Both the position numbers and the translations under genes were made by a program. Below the pieces are notes generated by a model. The model ran no database searches. It worked only from the letters and a program-made list of their open reading frames with translations, and was not told the origin of the DNA. Below, piece by piece: positions 48,470-61,800 of a DNA stretch of 64,000 nucleotides. Origin of the DNA: Nissolia schottii (Eukaryota > Streptophyta > Magnoliopsida > Fabales > Fabaceae); assembly GCA_003254905.1 (NCBI GenBank), contig QANU01098975.1:592640-656639 (forward strand). Reading direction: 5' to 3'. Each line of letters starts with the position of its first letter. The stretch's first letter is position 1.

Positions 48470-49419
48470 GAAACAATCATTGAATTTTGGATCTTAAAAT
48501 TTATGATTATCATACTGTAAAACGAGATTAAGATAAGAACGACATACCCGGATTCATATCGTGATTGAATCAATTGATTCTTTTTTTCCTCTCTTCCTTT
48601 GATCTTTTCAAGTCCTTCTGATGGTGAGAAGATCATTTTTCTAAGGCAAACCTCAAACCATAATGATTTCTGAATCCTTGTTTTCCTTTGAGTAACTGTC
48701 ATCTAATTTATAAAGAAGAGGGGAGGGTTGGTTTTATCAAAATACCCCCCACTAATTCTATCATCTTTTATAGAATTAATTGTCATCATCTTAATTTCCT
48801 TTTATTAGAGTTAGTACCACTATTAGTTACATGGACCACATTATCAGGAGATTAAAATAATCTTAGTCTCACACTTGGTCCATGTGACAACTTGAAGATC
48901 CAATAACTATAAGCGCACACTTTATATTGGAGAACTCAAGCCATCATCTTTCATTGAATTGAGCTGGTTGAATCAGGGTGGTCAATGTCAATTAAAACGA
49001 CATGTTTCCTTCCATGTATCACAAATAACTCAACCCAAGGAACTTTAATCAAGGCATATTATGACCTTTGACTTTAATGTCCATAACATGTTATTGCACA
49101 AAACAATACATGTACATAATATGATGTGAATAACAATAAATAAATAAAGCAGAAACATAACTTAAACCAAATTCATAAGTGTCAAAATAATACGAGCAAG
49201 ATCCACACATATGTATACATATCAAGCTAACAAGGACTTATCAATAATGCCCATACTTTTAACATGACCAGAAAATGTTTTGGGCGGCAACCCTTTGGTT
49301 AGCAAATCCACTATCATCGATCTTGTACCAATATGATCAATTGACACTTTCTATTTCTGCATTTCTTCCTTAACTGACAAGTACTTTAAATCCATGTGTT
49401 TTGCACCATTGGACTACCT
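48470..49419 (-). mobile_element. Ty1/copia relic, pol end plus LTR, reverse copy (fossil)
   Basis: Read on the minus strand it matches 18920-19830 along its length: the RNase H tail, then the LTR with CATGGAAGGAAACATGTCGT and AATTCTATAAAAGATGATAG. It is a member of the same family in the opposite orientation. It stops abruptly at the single N at 49420. It is broken, with much the same age impression as the plus-strand copy. Confidence 0.85.
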
Positions 49420-49420
49420 N

Positions 49421-50500
49421 AAGGGAGGTTATAATACAAAGGAGAGTAGATTTTCCCAAGGACTCTCCTCGAATTGCCACTATTTTGCACGAGTTCCATG
49501 ATTCGGTAATGGGAGGTCATTCTGGGTTCTTCAACACATACAAGAGGATCTCTAGGCTGCTATATTGGGAAGGAATGAAGACGAATATCCACCAATATGT
49601 CCACGCTTGCGATGTTTGCCAATGGAACAAGTATCAAATGTTAGCTCCAGCGGGGCTACTACAGCCACTCCCTAATCAATGGATTTCATTGGAGGTTTAC
49701 ACAAAGCTCATGGGGTAGACACCATCTTAGTGGTGGTGGATCGATTGACGAAATACTCTCATTTTATAGCCTTGGCCCACCCTTACACCGTCAAGGGAGT
49801 CGATGTTGTCTTTGTAAAGGAAGTGGTAAGGTTTCATGGTTTTCCTGGTTTAATTGTGATAGATAGGGAACGATTCTTCATGAGTTCTTTTTGGGTTGCG
49901 CTTTTTAAATTGGCGGGAACTAAGCTTCATTACGCATCTGCTTACCACCCGCAGTCTGATGGACAAATAGAAGCGGTTAACCGTTGCTTGGAGGCTTATT
50001 TAAGATGTTTCTCTAGCACCAAACCCAAGCAAGCCCAAATGGCTCAGCTAGGCAGAATATTGATTCAACACCAACTACAATGCCAACTACAATGACTCCC
50101 TTCAAGGCGTTATATGGGAGGGATCCCCTAGTTCTCTTAAGGTATGGAGACACCCCCTCCAATGTGGAGGAAATAAATACGCTGTTGTTGGAGAAGAATT
50201 TGATGCTGAATGAATTGAAGCACCACTTGCAGCAAGCCCAAAGCAAGATGAAGAAGTATGCTGACAGCAAGAGGAGGGATGTGAATTATGAGGTAGGAGA
50301 GATGGTTTACTTGAAGATTCAGCCTTACAGATTGAAATCTCTTGCACTGAGAGCCAATCAGAAATTAAGTCCAAGATTTTATGGCCCTTTTGTGATGATT
50401 GAAAAGGTGGGAAATGTGGCGTACCGTTTGAGCTACCACCTGAAGCATTAGTGCACCCCGTGTTCCATGTCTCCCTCTTTCACAAACAGCTCTGCCACTT
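49421..50500 (+). mobile_element. Ty3/gypsy integrase relic (fossil)
   Basis: The integrase zinc-binding region (HDSVMGGHSGFFNTYKRISR; CDVCQWNKY), part of the core ([38 protein letters not shown]) and the C-terminal region (LSPRFYGPFVMIEKVGNVAY; HPVFHVSLFHKQ) occur in order. It is broken, has no LTR, and meets an oppositely oriented relative at about 50470-50500. Confidence 0.85.
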
Positions 50501-53500
50501 CTTTTGCAGAATAAGGATGAGATAATGGGAAGAAATGAGCATACTTTGTCATTTTGTCCACCACGACGAAGATGGTATCTTTCCCTTGTGCCTTCGGTAG
50601 TCCTCCAATGAAGTCCATTGCAATCTCTGACCAAACATTAGTAGGAATGGGAAAGGGTTTTAATACGCCTGCTGGTGATAGGGTGGAGTGTTTGTTCGTT
50701 TGGCAAATTGCACATTGTTTCACGTAGTCCATGATAGTTCTCTTCATCCCTTCCCAATATAAAATTCCAACTATTCTCTTGTACGTTCGGAAGAACCCAG
50801 AATGTCCTCCTAACTTAGTGTCATGGAACTCTTGAAGTATCTTAGGGATTAATTTCGAATGCTTTGGGACTGCCAATCGCCCTTGGTGTAAGAGTTTCCC
50901 ATTATGTAGAGAGTAACCTGCTGGAGCTTCCCTGCCTGAAATTAAATCTTGCATAATTCCCCTGAGTTTCGGATCTCCCTTCTTCCGCAAGACCTTCCCA
51001 TTCTCCTGCTGAAACTACAGACACGGCAGCAAGCTGGGGAATTTCCTGGAGAGTGCATCTGCCACCTGGTTGTCCTTCCCTGCGTTGTACTTAATTTCAA
51101 AATCAAACCCGAGCAGCTTGGTCATCCACCTCTGCTGTTCTTCACCCCTAATCCGCTGATCCATCAAAAATTTAAGACTTTTCTGGTTGGTAAAAACAGT
51201 GAACCGCCGGCCAAGGAGGTAATGTCGCCATTTTTGAATGGCTAGCACCATTGCCATTAATTCTCTTTCATATACAGACTTAGACTGAGCTCGTTCGAAG
51301 ATCTTTTGACTCATGTATGCCACCGGTCTGCCCTCTTGCAGCAAGACGGCCTCTATCCCCTTGCCCGAAGCATCTGTTTCTATGGCAAAAGGCTTGGAAA
51401 AGGAGGGAACGGCAAGTACGGGGACTGTTACCATGGCAGTTTTGAGGGCTTCAAACGCTGTTTGTGCTTCGTTGCTCCACTTGTACTGGTATTTCTTTAG
51501 TAGTTGGGCGAGGGGCCAAGCTATCCTTCCATAATTCTTCACGAAACGCCGGTAGTATCCTATTAATCCCAGGAACCCTCTCAGTGCCTTGAGAACTTTA
51601 GGAATTGGCCAATCCATCATGTCTTGGATCTTCTTGGGGTCTGCGGCTACCCCATCTTTGGATATAATATGACCCAAGTATTCAATCCGTTCCTGGGCGA
51701 ACCTGCACTTCTTCTTGTTAAGGTAAAGTTGGTGTTGTCGAAGGACCTCAAACACCTGTTGTAAATGCTCCCAATGTTCTTCTAAGCTCCCGCTATAAAT
51801 GAGTATGTCGTCGAAGAAAACCAAGACGAATTTTCTCAAGAAAGGCCTCAATAGTTGATTCATAAGTGCCTGAAAGGTAGAAGGTGCGTTAGTTAAACGA
51901 AAAGGCATTACTAGAAATTCGTAGTGGCCTTCATGGGTTCGAAAGGTTGTTTTGTGGATGTCTTCTTCTCGCATCCTTATTTGGTGGTAGCCAGATTTGA
52001 GGTCCAACTTGGTGAATATTTTGGCATTCCCAATTTCATCCAGCAGCTCATCACTCACGGGAATGGTTAGGGCCCGATAGTCCACAAAGAACCGCCAACC
52101 CCCATCTTTATTTTTGACTAGGATCACGGGGCTTGCGAATGGACTCGTGCTGGGTCTTATGATACCTGATTGCAGCATTTCCTCCACAATTTTCTCAATT
52201 TCAGTTTTCTGGTAATGGGGATACCTGTAGGGTCTGATTCGGGCGATTGCGGGGCCTTCTTTGAGGAGGATGGCGTGGTCGTTCTTGCGTTGGGGAGGCA
52301 GCCCCCCTCGCTGCTGGAACAGATCGTTGAATTGCTGGAGAAACTGTGTTGTTTCTACAGGTATCTCATCTTCCACCAGCACCTCGGGGGCTGATGACAG
52401 AAGGGTTATGACATATGAGGGCGTGTAAGGTGTTCTTCCATGAAGCTCGGCTTCGGCTTAAAGAGGGATCACCTAGGAGTAGTTTCCTCTCACCATCTTG
52501 CTCCCAACTCAAGGTTAATTCTCTGTAATTTCCCACAAATGGCCCCAAACTAGCCAACCAACCCGCTCCTAATACTACCTCTAAACAGCCCAGTTTCATC
52601 ACAAAAAAATTCTGGAGTAATTGCACCCCCTGAATACTCAGTTGGACTGCTTCACACCTTTCGTGCCCCTTTTCTATGGCTCCGTTTCCCACCTCTACCT
52701 GAAATTCCTTGACCTCAACAGGTATGGCCAACCGCCTGACCACCTCGGTGACAATGAAGTTTGATGAGGCCCCAGGGTCAATGAGCACGACCACGGGTTG
52801 GCCGTGAATCTCTCCTTGAATCTTGAAGGTTTTGTGGGAAGTGAGTCCCCAATAGCTGTAAGAGGACAGCTTTAACTCCTCTCTTTCTTCGACTACTTCT
52901 TGTCCCTCCAAGTGCGGTGTTCCGCCTCCTTCATCTTCTTCTCTTTCCTCATCCACTAGGATTATAATCTGGCAATGTTTCATGGTGCACTTATGGTCGT
53001 GACTCCACCTCTCCCCACAGTGAAAACAGGGTCCCTTCAACTGCCTATCTGCCCATTCTTCATTTGAGAGCCGACGCGTGCTGCTAGTTCTGGTTGGACC
53101 TGATTCGGCCGTGCTGCTACCCCCATTCTGTTGTGGTCTGATTCCTGTTTGTGGTTCTGAAAATTTCTGGCCTGTGCTTGAACCCATTTCTCCACGTCCT
53201 CCCCCCTTGTTCTTAGCAGATTTGGTGAAACCTGCATTTTTGGAATAAATTGCCCCATCGGAGCTCCTCCACTGGTTCCGCTACTTCTGGAAACTCCTTC
53301 CGTTCTCCGGCTGCCTGGATTAATTACGTTTTCCCTCCATGCTTGGTTCCTCCATTCTATCGCCATGGCTTTGTCCATTAAGGCGGGCAGGTTATTAAAC
53401 CGTCCCACCTCTATCTCTGCTTGAATCTCCCTCTTCAATCCGTTTGCAAAAATACACATTAAGGCCTCGGCTCCCAGGTTCTTGTGGGACCTTGCTGCTG

Positions 53501-54520
53501 CCTCGAATTCTCTCTTGTACTGGGTCACGCCGTCTACCTGTTTTACTTCTAATAGTGGGGCTAAGGGATTGAGAGCAGCTCCGGGTTAGAACCGCTTGAG
53601 TAGGTCCTCCCTAAACCATCTCCAATTGAGGAACGGTGTATGCTCTTCCCACCATTCCATCCATGTGAGGGCTTCCCCCTCCAAGGCCAACGTGACAATA
53701 TCCATCTTATCTTGCGGGGCTGCCTAGGTGACTCGGAAATACCTTTCCATTTTTACCAACCAATCAGATGCACCCTTTCCTGAAAAAAGGGGAACATCCA
53801 ATTTTCGATTGGCTCCAAACCGCCTTGGCTCTGGTTCTTCTTCCTCATTCCTTTCCTCCCCCTCTCCGCTTCCTGAACCCCTATTCCCATCGCCATTGAT
53901 GCTTCCTGGTGGCTGCCGTGGCAGCATGTCCTTAATTTGCCTCAAGAGCTCAAACGTGTTAGCCTGAGACTCTTTTACCTCCTCCATCTGCCTCTCCAAT
54001 GCGTCTAACCTAGCCTCCATGATGGCGCGTGTGGAAACCATGCACAATCCTTCCTAGGATCGGTGCTCTGATACCAGTTGTAAGAACTGGTACCACTGGG
54101 AAATACTTGCTGAAATGGTGCTGATTTTATTTAATAGTGCAGAAATTCCAATAGGAAATTTCTGTGTCAAAACCGAACTGAATGGCTAAAAGGGCTAAAA
54201 AATGCTGAACAGAAAAATAGAAATAAGCTGGGAATTTAGGATCCCTTGGTCCTCCTAGTCCATCCAAATCCTGAATGAATTTCCTCTTCCCCCATGATCT
54301 CACTTATAATAGTCCATGGGAGGGAATCAAGGGACTGAGCATTATTTGCTCCTAAAAATCTCCCTTTCCTACTTTGTCTCAACTAATTTATTCTTCCCTA
54401 ACAAATCAGATTTTATTCTCTCCTAATCTGCACTTATTTCTTCTAGAATAGTGATGTGGAAAAGGAATTATTTTCTTTCCCTTATGGTTAGGCAATTCGG
54501 TTGCGGGGGGGTCTGTAACA
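50448..54520 (-). mobile_element. Ty3/gypsy element with gag-pol and one LTR (fossil)
   Basis: Element order on the minus strand: LTR (54520-54079), tRNA-Met primer site (TGGTATCAGAGCACCGATCC), gag (start near 54047; coiled-coil ALERQMEEVKESQANTFELL; zinc knuckle CFHCGERWSHDHKC), protease (VVLIDPGASSNFIV), reverse transcriptase ([10 protein letters not shown]), RNase H and the N-terminal half of integrase (HDTKLGGHSGFFRTYKRIVG). The downstream end including the second LTR is absent; an oppositely oriented relative adjoins. It is broken in a few places but the pol frame is long, so it is fairly young. Confidence 0.9.
54079..54520 (-). repeat. LTR of the gypsy element
   Basis: On the plus strand it reads TGTAAGAACTGG...GTCTGTAACA, giving TG...CA borders, and it directly adjoins the primer binding site. 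A matching second LTR was not found in the window. Confidence 0.75.
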
Positions 54521-55868
54521 GTTTACCACACTGGTGCCTATTTGAGAGTTAATAGTACTAGTCTCTCTGCATATTTCAGTTCTAGTTTTTAGCAGGTTCT
54601 ATCAAAATCACAACACAATTTTGAAAATGGTGATTTGTAACTTTTATTGATGATAACATCTGGCTGTGTTATATTAAACTAATGCATTAGAAATATGAGG
54701 TTCCCAACATGGTCAAAAAAATTTACAAATGGTTGAAACCCAATTTGACACAGATCAATATTTTGAGAACAAATTGTGAATGGAATATTTTAATAAAACC
54801 CTGAAGGATTTTCTTCTAACCAAAGGGATCCAGCATCAAATAGTATATACAAACACCCCTTAACAAAATGGCATTTCTGAAAGGAAGAATTAACATCTTA
54901 AAGTAGCCTAACGGTGATGCTTTCATGACAACAGCATACCTCATTGAGAGGATGCCCACACAGGTATTTAATTATCATACCACTTTTGACAATTTTAAGA
55001 TAATTTTTTTGACATGTAGATTGCCTCTTAACCTACTATAGAAGTTTTTGGCTGCACTATCTTTGTGCATATACCCTCAATGTTAATATGCTTTTTCATT
55101 GGATATGCCCCAAACCAAAGACCGTACAAATGTTTTAATCCTAGCACAAAAAAAAAACTACATGTTATAGCATGTATGTTACCTTCTTGGAACACCAACC
55201 TTATTTTCAATAAAACAATCTCTTCAAGGGGAGAGAAACAGTGAAGATAATTTTCTGCATTACAATGTTTTGTTGCATGAACCTTTACCAAGCCAGAGTG
55301 AAAATAATTTTTCACATGACAATGTTTTGTTGCATGAACTTTTACCCAGCAACAGTATAATTTTCTGCATAACAATGTTTTTTTTAACTTTTTCATGAAC
55401 CTACTCTCCCTTTTTAAACATTGAAGAAACAGATCCATAAACTGGAACTGGTAAAGAAAAACAAGTGGAAACTGGTCCAGAAAATAAAACTGGTGAGGAA
55501 GAACAAGTGACAGACTTTGGTGATGTCCAAACAAGAAAAGAAATAACACGGTCAATAAAGAATTTCATGTATATACTAGGAAAAAATTTAAGAGAAGAAA
55601 CCAATATATCATCCCTGCACAAGGACAATAGTTATCTCTCAAAAGGTGGCACAACAGATGAATCACACGAGCTCTAAGGTAACACAACTTCCTTTTGTGT
55701 GAGTTTGCTTATTTATCAAATATAATTTCTGAAGCATGAGGCAGAGAGATATTCTTAATAGATTAGAGCACAAACAAGGTTTCTTTAAATAGATATTAGA
55801 TACAAAACACAGATTATTTTTTGTATAGAATGAAAAGCTACAGATATAAGGAAGGGAAAAGGAATTAC
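54521..55868. other. Region downstream of the last visible ceramide kinase exon
   Basis: AT-rich, with a roughly 60-70 base imperfect repeat around ACAATGTTTTGTTGCATGAA at 55263-55340 (a third, partial copy near 55373). The next ceramide kinase exons would be expected here on the minus strand but were not found. The 175- and 70-codon frames present show no recognisable content. Confidence 0.5.
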
Positions 55869-58800
55869 CAGATTACAATGGCATCAGTTGAACCTGCAGG
55901 AATGATCCCAAATCTAAATCTCTCATTGGGAACAGGAAACTCGGAATCCTTATCTTCTGCATCTTCAAAAGAGACAATTTTTTTTATTTTGATAAAAGGC
56001 ATTATCAAAGATACAGCAATAGACAAATAGTAGGATGCAAGAGAGTGTATTATTGAGAAACTTGGCCAAAAGAAATTACAAGGGATCAACAGCCAGAGCA
56101 CTAAAGCAGCTCTTCTCTTCCAAGACTGACCCAAAATCTGCCTACCTCTAATCATTCTCTCTGCTATATAACGATATTGCTATACCCTGAGTAGTGCTTG
56201 CATAACAAACTTGCTGAGTCAGCAGTTTGTTATGCAAGGCTGCTCTCACCGATTCCACTCATGTGCACATTTCACTCATTTCCCCTAATAGCCCTGAACT
56301 TTCTATGTTTGAACACCTTCAATCCCCCCTTAGGAATATTCTCTCTTACAATACTCCCCTCCTGAACTACCACCTTGTCCTCGAGGTGGAAAGGAGTGGA
56401 AGCTGAGCTTGATGTCAAACGCTAATTCCAAGAACTCTCAAACTTGGGCATGCCTTCCCATTGAATGAGTACTTCCAGCTGCACAGCTAGTACTTGGGAA
56501 GGTTGGACCTTAAGCTCCCAATCATAAGTCAAACCTGGAGGTAAGGGTTGGCTTGGTATGTCAGGGTTGTCACACTTCTTTAACAAGGGCACATGGAAAA
56601 CAGGGTACACCATTGATGTCGGAGGGAGTTGGAGCTTGTAGGCAACAGTGCCCATCCTTTCCAGGATCTTGGAGGAGCCATAGAAGTGAGGGCTAAGCTT
56701 CTGGTTGGTATGAGTTGCCAATGTTTTCAGCCGGTATGGCTGACATTTTAGGTACACCATATCACCCACTACGAATTCGACCTCCCTCTTCTTTTTTTAT
56801 CCGCTTGCGGCTTGATGCAGTTCTGTGCCTTAGCCAACTGTTCCCTGAGCTCTTGTAGAATGAGGTTTCGGCGACACAGCATTTGATCCACCGCAGTCAC
56901 TAGTGAGAGATCATAATTTCCCATGATGAAGGTTGGGGGGGATCCCTTCCATAGAGAGCTTTGAAAGGGGTCGTTTGAGAGGAGCCATTGTAATTGGTGT
57001 TAAACCAAAATTTGGCCCAAGCAAGTCACCTACTCCATTGCTTTGGCTTAGCCTTAGTGAAGCATTGAAGATAAGTTTCCAAGCACTTGTTGACCACCTT
57101 GGTTTGGCCATCAGTCTGTGGATGGTAAGTTGATGTAAACTTCAGCTTAGTCCCTACTTGCTTAAAGATTTCTGACCAGAAAGAGCTTATGAAAACCTTG
57201 TCTAGGTTGGAGACAATGCTGGTAGGAAAACCATGTAAACGGACTATTTTTTGCACAAATAGTCTTGCCACCTCCTCGGCATTGTAAGGGTGGGAGAGGC
57301 GAATAAAATGGGCGTACTTTGTGAGTCGGTCCACCACCACCAAGATCATATCTCGGCCACCGAACATGGGAAGTCCGCCAATGAAGTCCATAGACAAAGT
57401 CCTCCCAATCTTGGTGAGAAATGGGTTGAGGTTGAAGTAGCCTCGCCAAAGAGAGGGTTTGATGTTTTTTAATGTAAAGACTATTCTTTCTCAAAACCTC
57501 TCAAGAATTGCCTCAAGTGATCTCGATCTCTCTCACATTCTTGCTAAAGATGAGTATATCATCAAAAAACACCAACACAAATCACCGCAAGTACGGCTAC
57601 AATATCTTATTCATGAGAGATTGAAATATGGTGGGAGCGTTAGTTAACCCAAAGGCATTAATAGGAATTCGTAATGCCCCTCATGAGTTTTAAACACTAT
57701 TTTCTAAATATCCATCTCCTTCGTGGGAATTTGATGGTATCCAAACTTAAGGTCACATTTGGAAAATACTATGGCACTGCCCAATTCATCCAATAATTCT
57801 TCAATCAATGGACACTTGTCAGGGACTGTTACCTTGTTGAGAGCTCGATAATCAACACAAAACCGCCAACCCCCATCCTCTTCTTGACTAAGATCACTTG
57901 GCTAGAATACGGGTTTATACTTGGCCTTATGATACCAGTCGCTAGCATCTCTCCCACAAACTTCTCAATCTCATTCTTTTGTGTGAATGGGTACCGATAG
58001 GACCGCACATGTGGTATTTGGCCTCCCTCCTTGAGGTTAATGGCATGACCATGGTCCATGGGAGGTAGCAACCCTGATGGCAAGTGACACACATCATCAA
58101 ACTCATTCAGCAATTCTTGAGCTTCACTAGAGATGATCAACCCTGTTGCTGGTTCTATGTTCCCATCCGCTAGGGTGATGAAGTAGCCTTCACTATAATC
58201 CTGAAGCGCTTTTAAGGTGCTCTTCTATGACGCCTAAGTTCGTACAAGAGCGGGATCGCCTTCAAGCCTCCGCTTAACTCCCTTCTTTTCCCAACACATC
58301 GTGAGCTCTTGGAAATTAGCCACTATGTCACAGAGACTAGACAACCAAGTCATGCCCAAAACAACATCAATCCTTCCAAACTCAAATAACAAGAAATGTT
58401 GGAGGATGTGGATACCTTGTACCTCAGACCAACTCCGTGCAGACTCCTTGATTCAATTCTTCTAGACCTGAGCCAACTTCCACCATGTAAGGGGGAGTGA
58501 GATGAATCTAAAGCTTCAGCTACTGAGCCAATCGGGAGGAGATAAAGTTACCGAAGGCCCCACAATCTATCAGGATCATCACTTGTCTTTCGGCTAAGGT
58601 GCCCACCACCTTAAAAGATTTCTTTGTGGTCAATCCCTTTAAGCTCATAAGGGGAATCCTTAGGGCCTTGAGTTCAGCACTAGCTCCTCTACGTGGTCAA
58701 GAAATTCTTGCGAATCAGACTCATCCTCAAAGTCCTTTACCAATTGGAGCTTATAATGGCAGAATTTGCAAATGTGATCCACACTCCACCGCTCGCCGCA

Positions 58801-61800
58801 ATTAAAACAAAGCCCTCGACGACTGCGATCTTGTAGCTCCGCTTGACTGAGACACTTGCCTCCGTTTGGAAGCACAGTAGGTTTCTCTGTCAATGAGCTC
58901 TCTAGGGGTTTGGGCTAGTGTGCTTCCTTGGGCAAAACAGGCAGTGAAGAAGACCCATAACATGGTGAGTGGAATCCATGGTTCGTGGTTGGGCATCGCT
59001 TGGTGGGGTTGACGTCCTTTCCCCTCTATGCCAAGGTCATCAACTCTAAACTTTTGATCTCTGCCTGCAGCTCAGGCTTAAGACCATTAACGAAGATGCT
59101 CTTCAGTATCTTACAATCCATGTCATTCATTGGGCCAGAGACCTTCTCAAATTGGTCAATGTAGTCCATCACAAGCCTAATCTACTTCAAGCGCAAGAGT
59201 GGCCCACAAGGATCCTTGGCTACGCAGGGTTAGAAATAACGAAAGGCTTCTCAGAACTGGTGCCACGACGAAAAAAGAGCTTGGTCCTCCCAAGCTTGGT
59301 ACTAAATGAAAGCGAGTCCCTCCCAGGCCACGATGACAACCTTGAGCCTCTCATCACCCACTATACAATTGATCAAATAATAGCTCGATCTGAACAAGCC
59401 AATCGAGGACGTCATCGTTGGAGAAAATGGGAAGCTCCATCTTCCGATCTAGATCTCGGTGTCGATGGTGAGAATTGCCCCGATGGGAGGAATCTAGTGG
59501 TCTCTTACCACTCCAAAAGCCATCCCAATGGAGTGGAGAATCTATTGAATAGGGGGTGTCTTGCACACCTTAGTGTTTGGACTGAGAATGGCAAGTCTTT
59601 ATTGGAAGGGTGGAGTAGGTGATGAAGTGGAGAATCTATTGAATAGGGGGTGTCTTGCACACCTTAGTGTTTGGACTGAGAATGGCAAGTCTTTATTGGA
59701 AGGGTGGAGTAGGTGATGAAGTGGAGAATCTATTGAATAGGGGGTGTCTTGCACACCTTAGTGTTTGGACTGAGAATGGCAAGTCTTTATTGGAAGGGTG
59801 GAGTAGGTGATGAAGTGGAGAATCTATTGAATAGGGGGTGTCTTGCACACCTTAGTGTTTGGACTGAGAATGGCAAGTCTTTATTGGAAGGGTGGAGTAG
59901 GTGATGAACGCTTGGACCCCCACTCCAATGGTCCTCCAACACCACTCGGCAAGCTGCTTTCCAGGGAAGAGAACAAACTCATCGATGAGCACAGACTCCT
60001 TTGCTCACCACACGCATCAATTTGTCCAATTTCCTCTCAATTGTGTCCATTCGGTTAGAGTCGCTTGTAGCAACTTGGTTGGCCATTACAGTTTCCAGGA
60101 CAGCTGCTACCGATACCAATGAAAGATACAGCAATAGACAAATAGTAGAATGGAAGAGAATGTATTATTGAGAAACTTGGCCAAAAGGAATTATAAGGGA
60201 TCAACATCCAGAGCACTATGGCAACTCTTCTCTCCCAAGAATGACCCAAAATCCACCTACCCCTCTAATCATTCTCTCTGCTATGAGTAGTTCTCGCATA
60301 ATAAACTTGCTTAATCAGCAGTTTGTTATGCGAGGTTGCTCTCACTGATTCCACTCGTGCACATTTCCCTCATTTCCCCTAATACCCTTGAAGTTTCTAT
60401 GTTTGTACACCTTCAATTCCCCCTTAGGAATATTCTTACACATTATTAGATAAGAAGCGGAAAAAAACTGCACTGTCAAAGGAAACAGAAAAGAAGGGTC
60501 CCATAGAACAACACAAAACAAAGGCATTCGATCAAGAAAAGAGAAAAAGGAATCACCTTAACTGCCCCAAAAACCTTCTAGGAAACCTCCCACCCCCAAA
60601 AGAACAACTTTTTTTAAGGTAATTGTTAGGATTTCATTGAAACAGCTAACCCCATAAGGCCCAACAAAAGATACAATGTATAGCACACCAACACCTCACC
60701 ACCAAAAACATCTCGACACATACTGAGAAGGTCTCACTAAAACCTCCCTGGGAAAAATCCATTAGGGCAAAACCCCAAGGCTGGAAAAAGATTACCCCAC
60801 CGGACATGATTTAAGGGAAAGAAAATCTATAATCCCCAACTTACAAGCTAAAATCCACCACGAATTATCTAGACTAGACATATTTGCCATCTAATCCCCC
60901 CATGCGCCCGAACACTATCAAATACTAAGCAACCCAAAACAACATTCCCTTTCTCCTTAAAAAAAATCCAAAGCCTTCATTAGTTTGTTTTTGCATTTTT
61001 TTTCTTTTTAATTGTTTGGTGTCTCTACAAAGCAAAGCAAAGCCAAGCGTGTAAAGGGAAGGGAGGATTTGGAAAAACAGCAATCATTTGAGTTACTGTA
61101 ATTTCTAAGACATCCAGTAGCAAAAAGCTAAAGAGGCATGTTTGGTAAGTGATTATTGTTAACACATATTATTTCCGTTCTCAAAGGCTGTTTCAGAGAG
61201 CTTAAATTTATAAATTGTTTTGAACCAGGAAAACACCATTCCAAATACACACCTGAATGAATGAGTCAACTATAGATCACAAGTAGAAAGCATTCATTGT
61301 TTGAAATGTAATAAAGCATTAATAAACTTTACTCACTAGAATACGACATTCTAGACCCAGATTGTTCTGGACTTGAAATAAGAGGGAATTGTTCTTCACT
61401 ACGTGTCGGAGTCTCTTTGACTGTTTCATTATTATCAAGAACGAAGGAATCACCACTATCATTAACCGCATGAACAAAATCTGATGGAGTTGGTGGATTA
61501 GGAGCTTTAAGTCTGGGAGATAGAAACCCATTGAGGATTTCATTGAAAAATCCATCACCACCCTGGAACCACCTCAATTAGAATACCACAATTGAAAAGA
61601 ACAGAAAACCACTTGAACCAAGTGAACTTGAAAAAATTTTAATGCATGCATCTTCAAAAATACAAAGGTTAAGGTTCATAAACATATCATAAACATGATC
61701 AGGAACTTAGATTCATGACATGCATATGCATTTAAAGTTCTTGTACATTGCAAAGTTATGCAAGATGTTATAAAAATAAATATCAAATCCACATTTCAAC

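Larger units (their letters stand above)
56005..60440 (-). mobile_element. Ty3/gypsy element in a ceramide kinase intron (fossil)
   Basis: LTRs at 56005-56350 and 60120-60440 share AGATACAGCAATAGACAAAT and end TTACA; CATTA is duplicated at 56000-56004 and 60441-60445. A primer-site-like TGGTATCGGTAGCAGC adjoins the upstream LTR and a purine tract the downstream one. Minus-strand pieces of gag (zinc knuckle [14 protein letters not shown]), reverse transcriptase and integrase ([40 protein letters not shown]) occur in order. It is related to the 50448-54520 element. It is heavily broken, with many breaks. The LTRs differ by roughly 9 percent, so it is a few million years old and clearly older than the copia insertion. 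Confidence 0.9.

Noticed and set aside
55028-55555. 175-codon minus-strand frame, considered as ceramide kinase 3' exon
   Set aside because: Composition is repetitive and hydrophobic, it contains a local repeat, and none of the expected motifs after GSTDAIV is present.
55465-55677. 70-codon plus-strand hydrophilic frame
   Set aside because: No recognisable family, no promoter or splice context, and it lies antisense in the probable ceramide kinase gene region.
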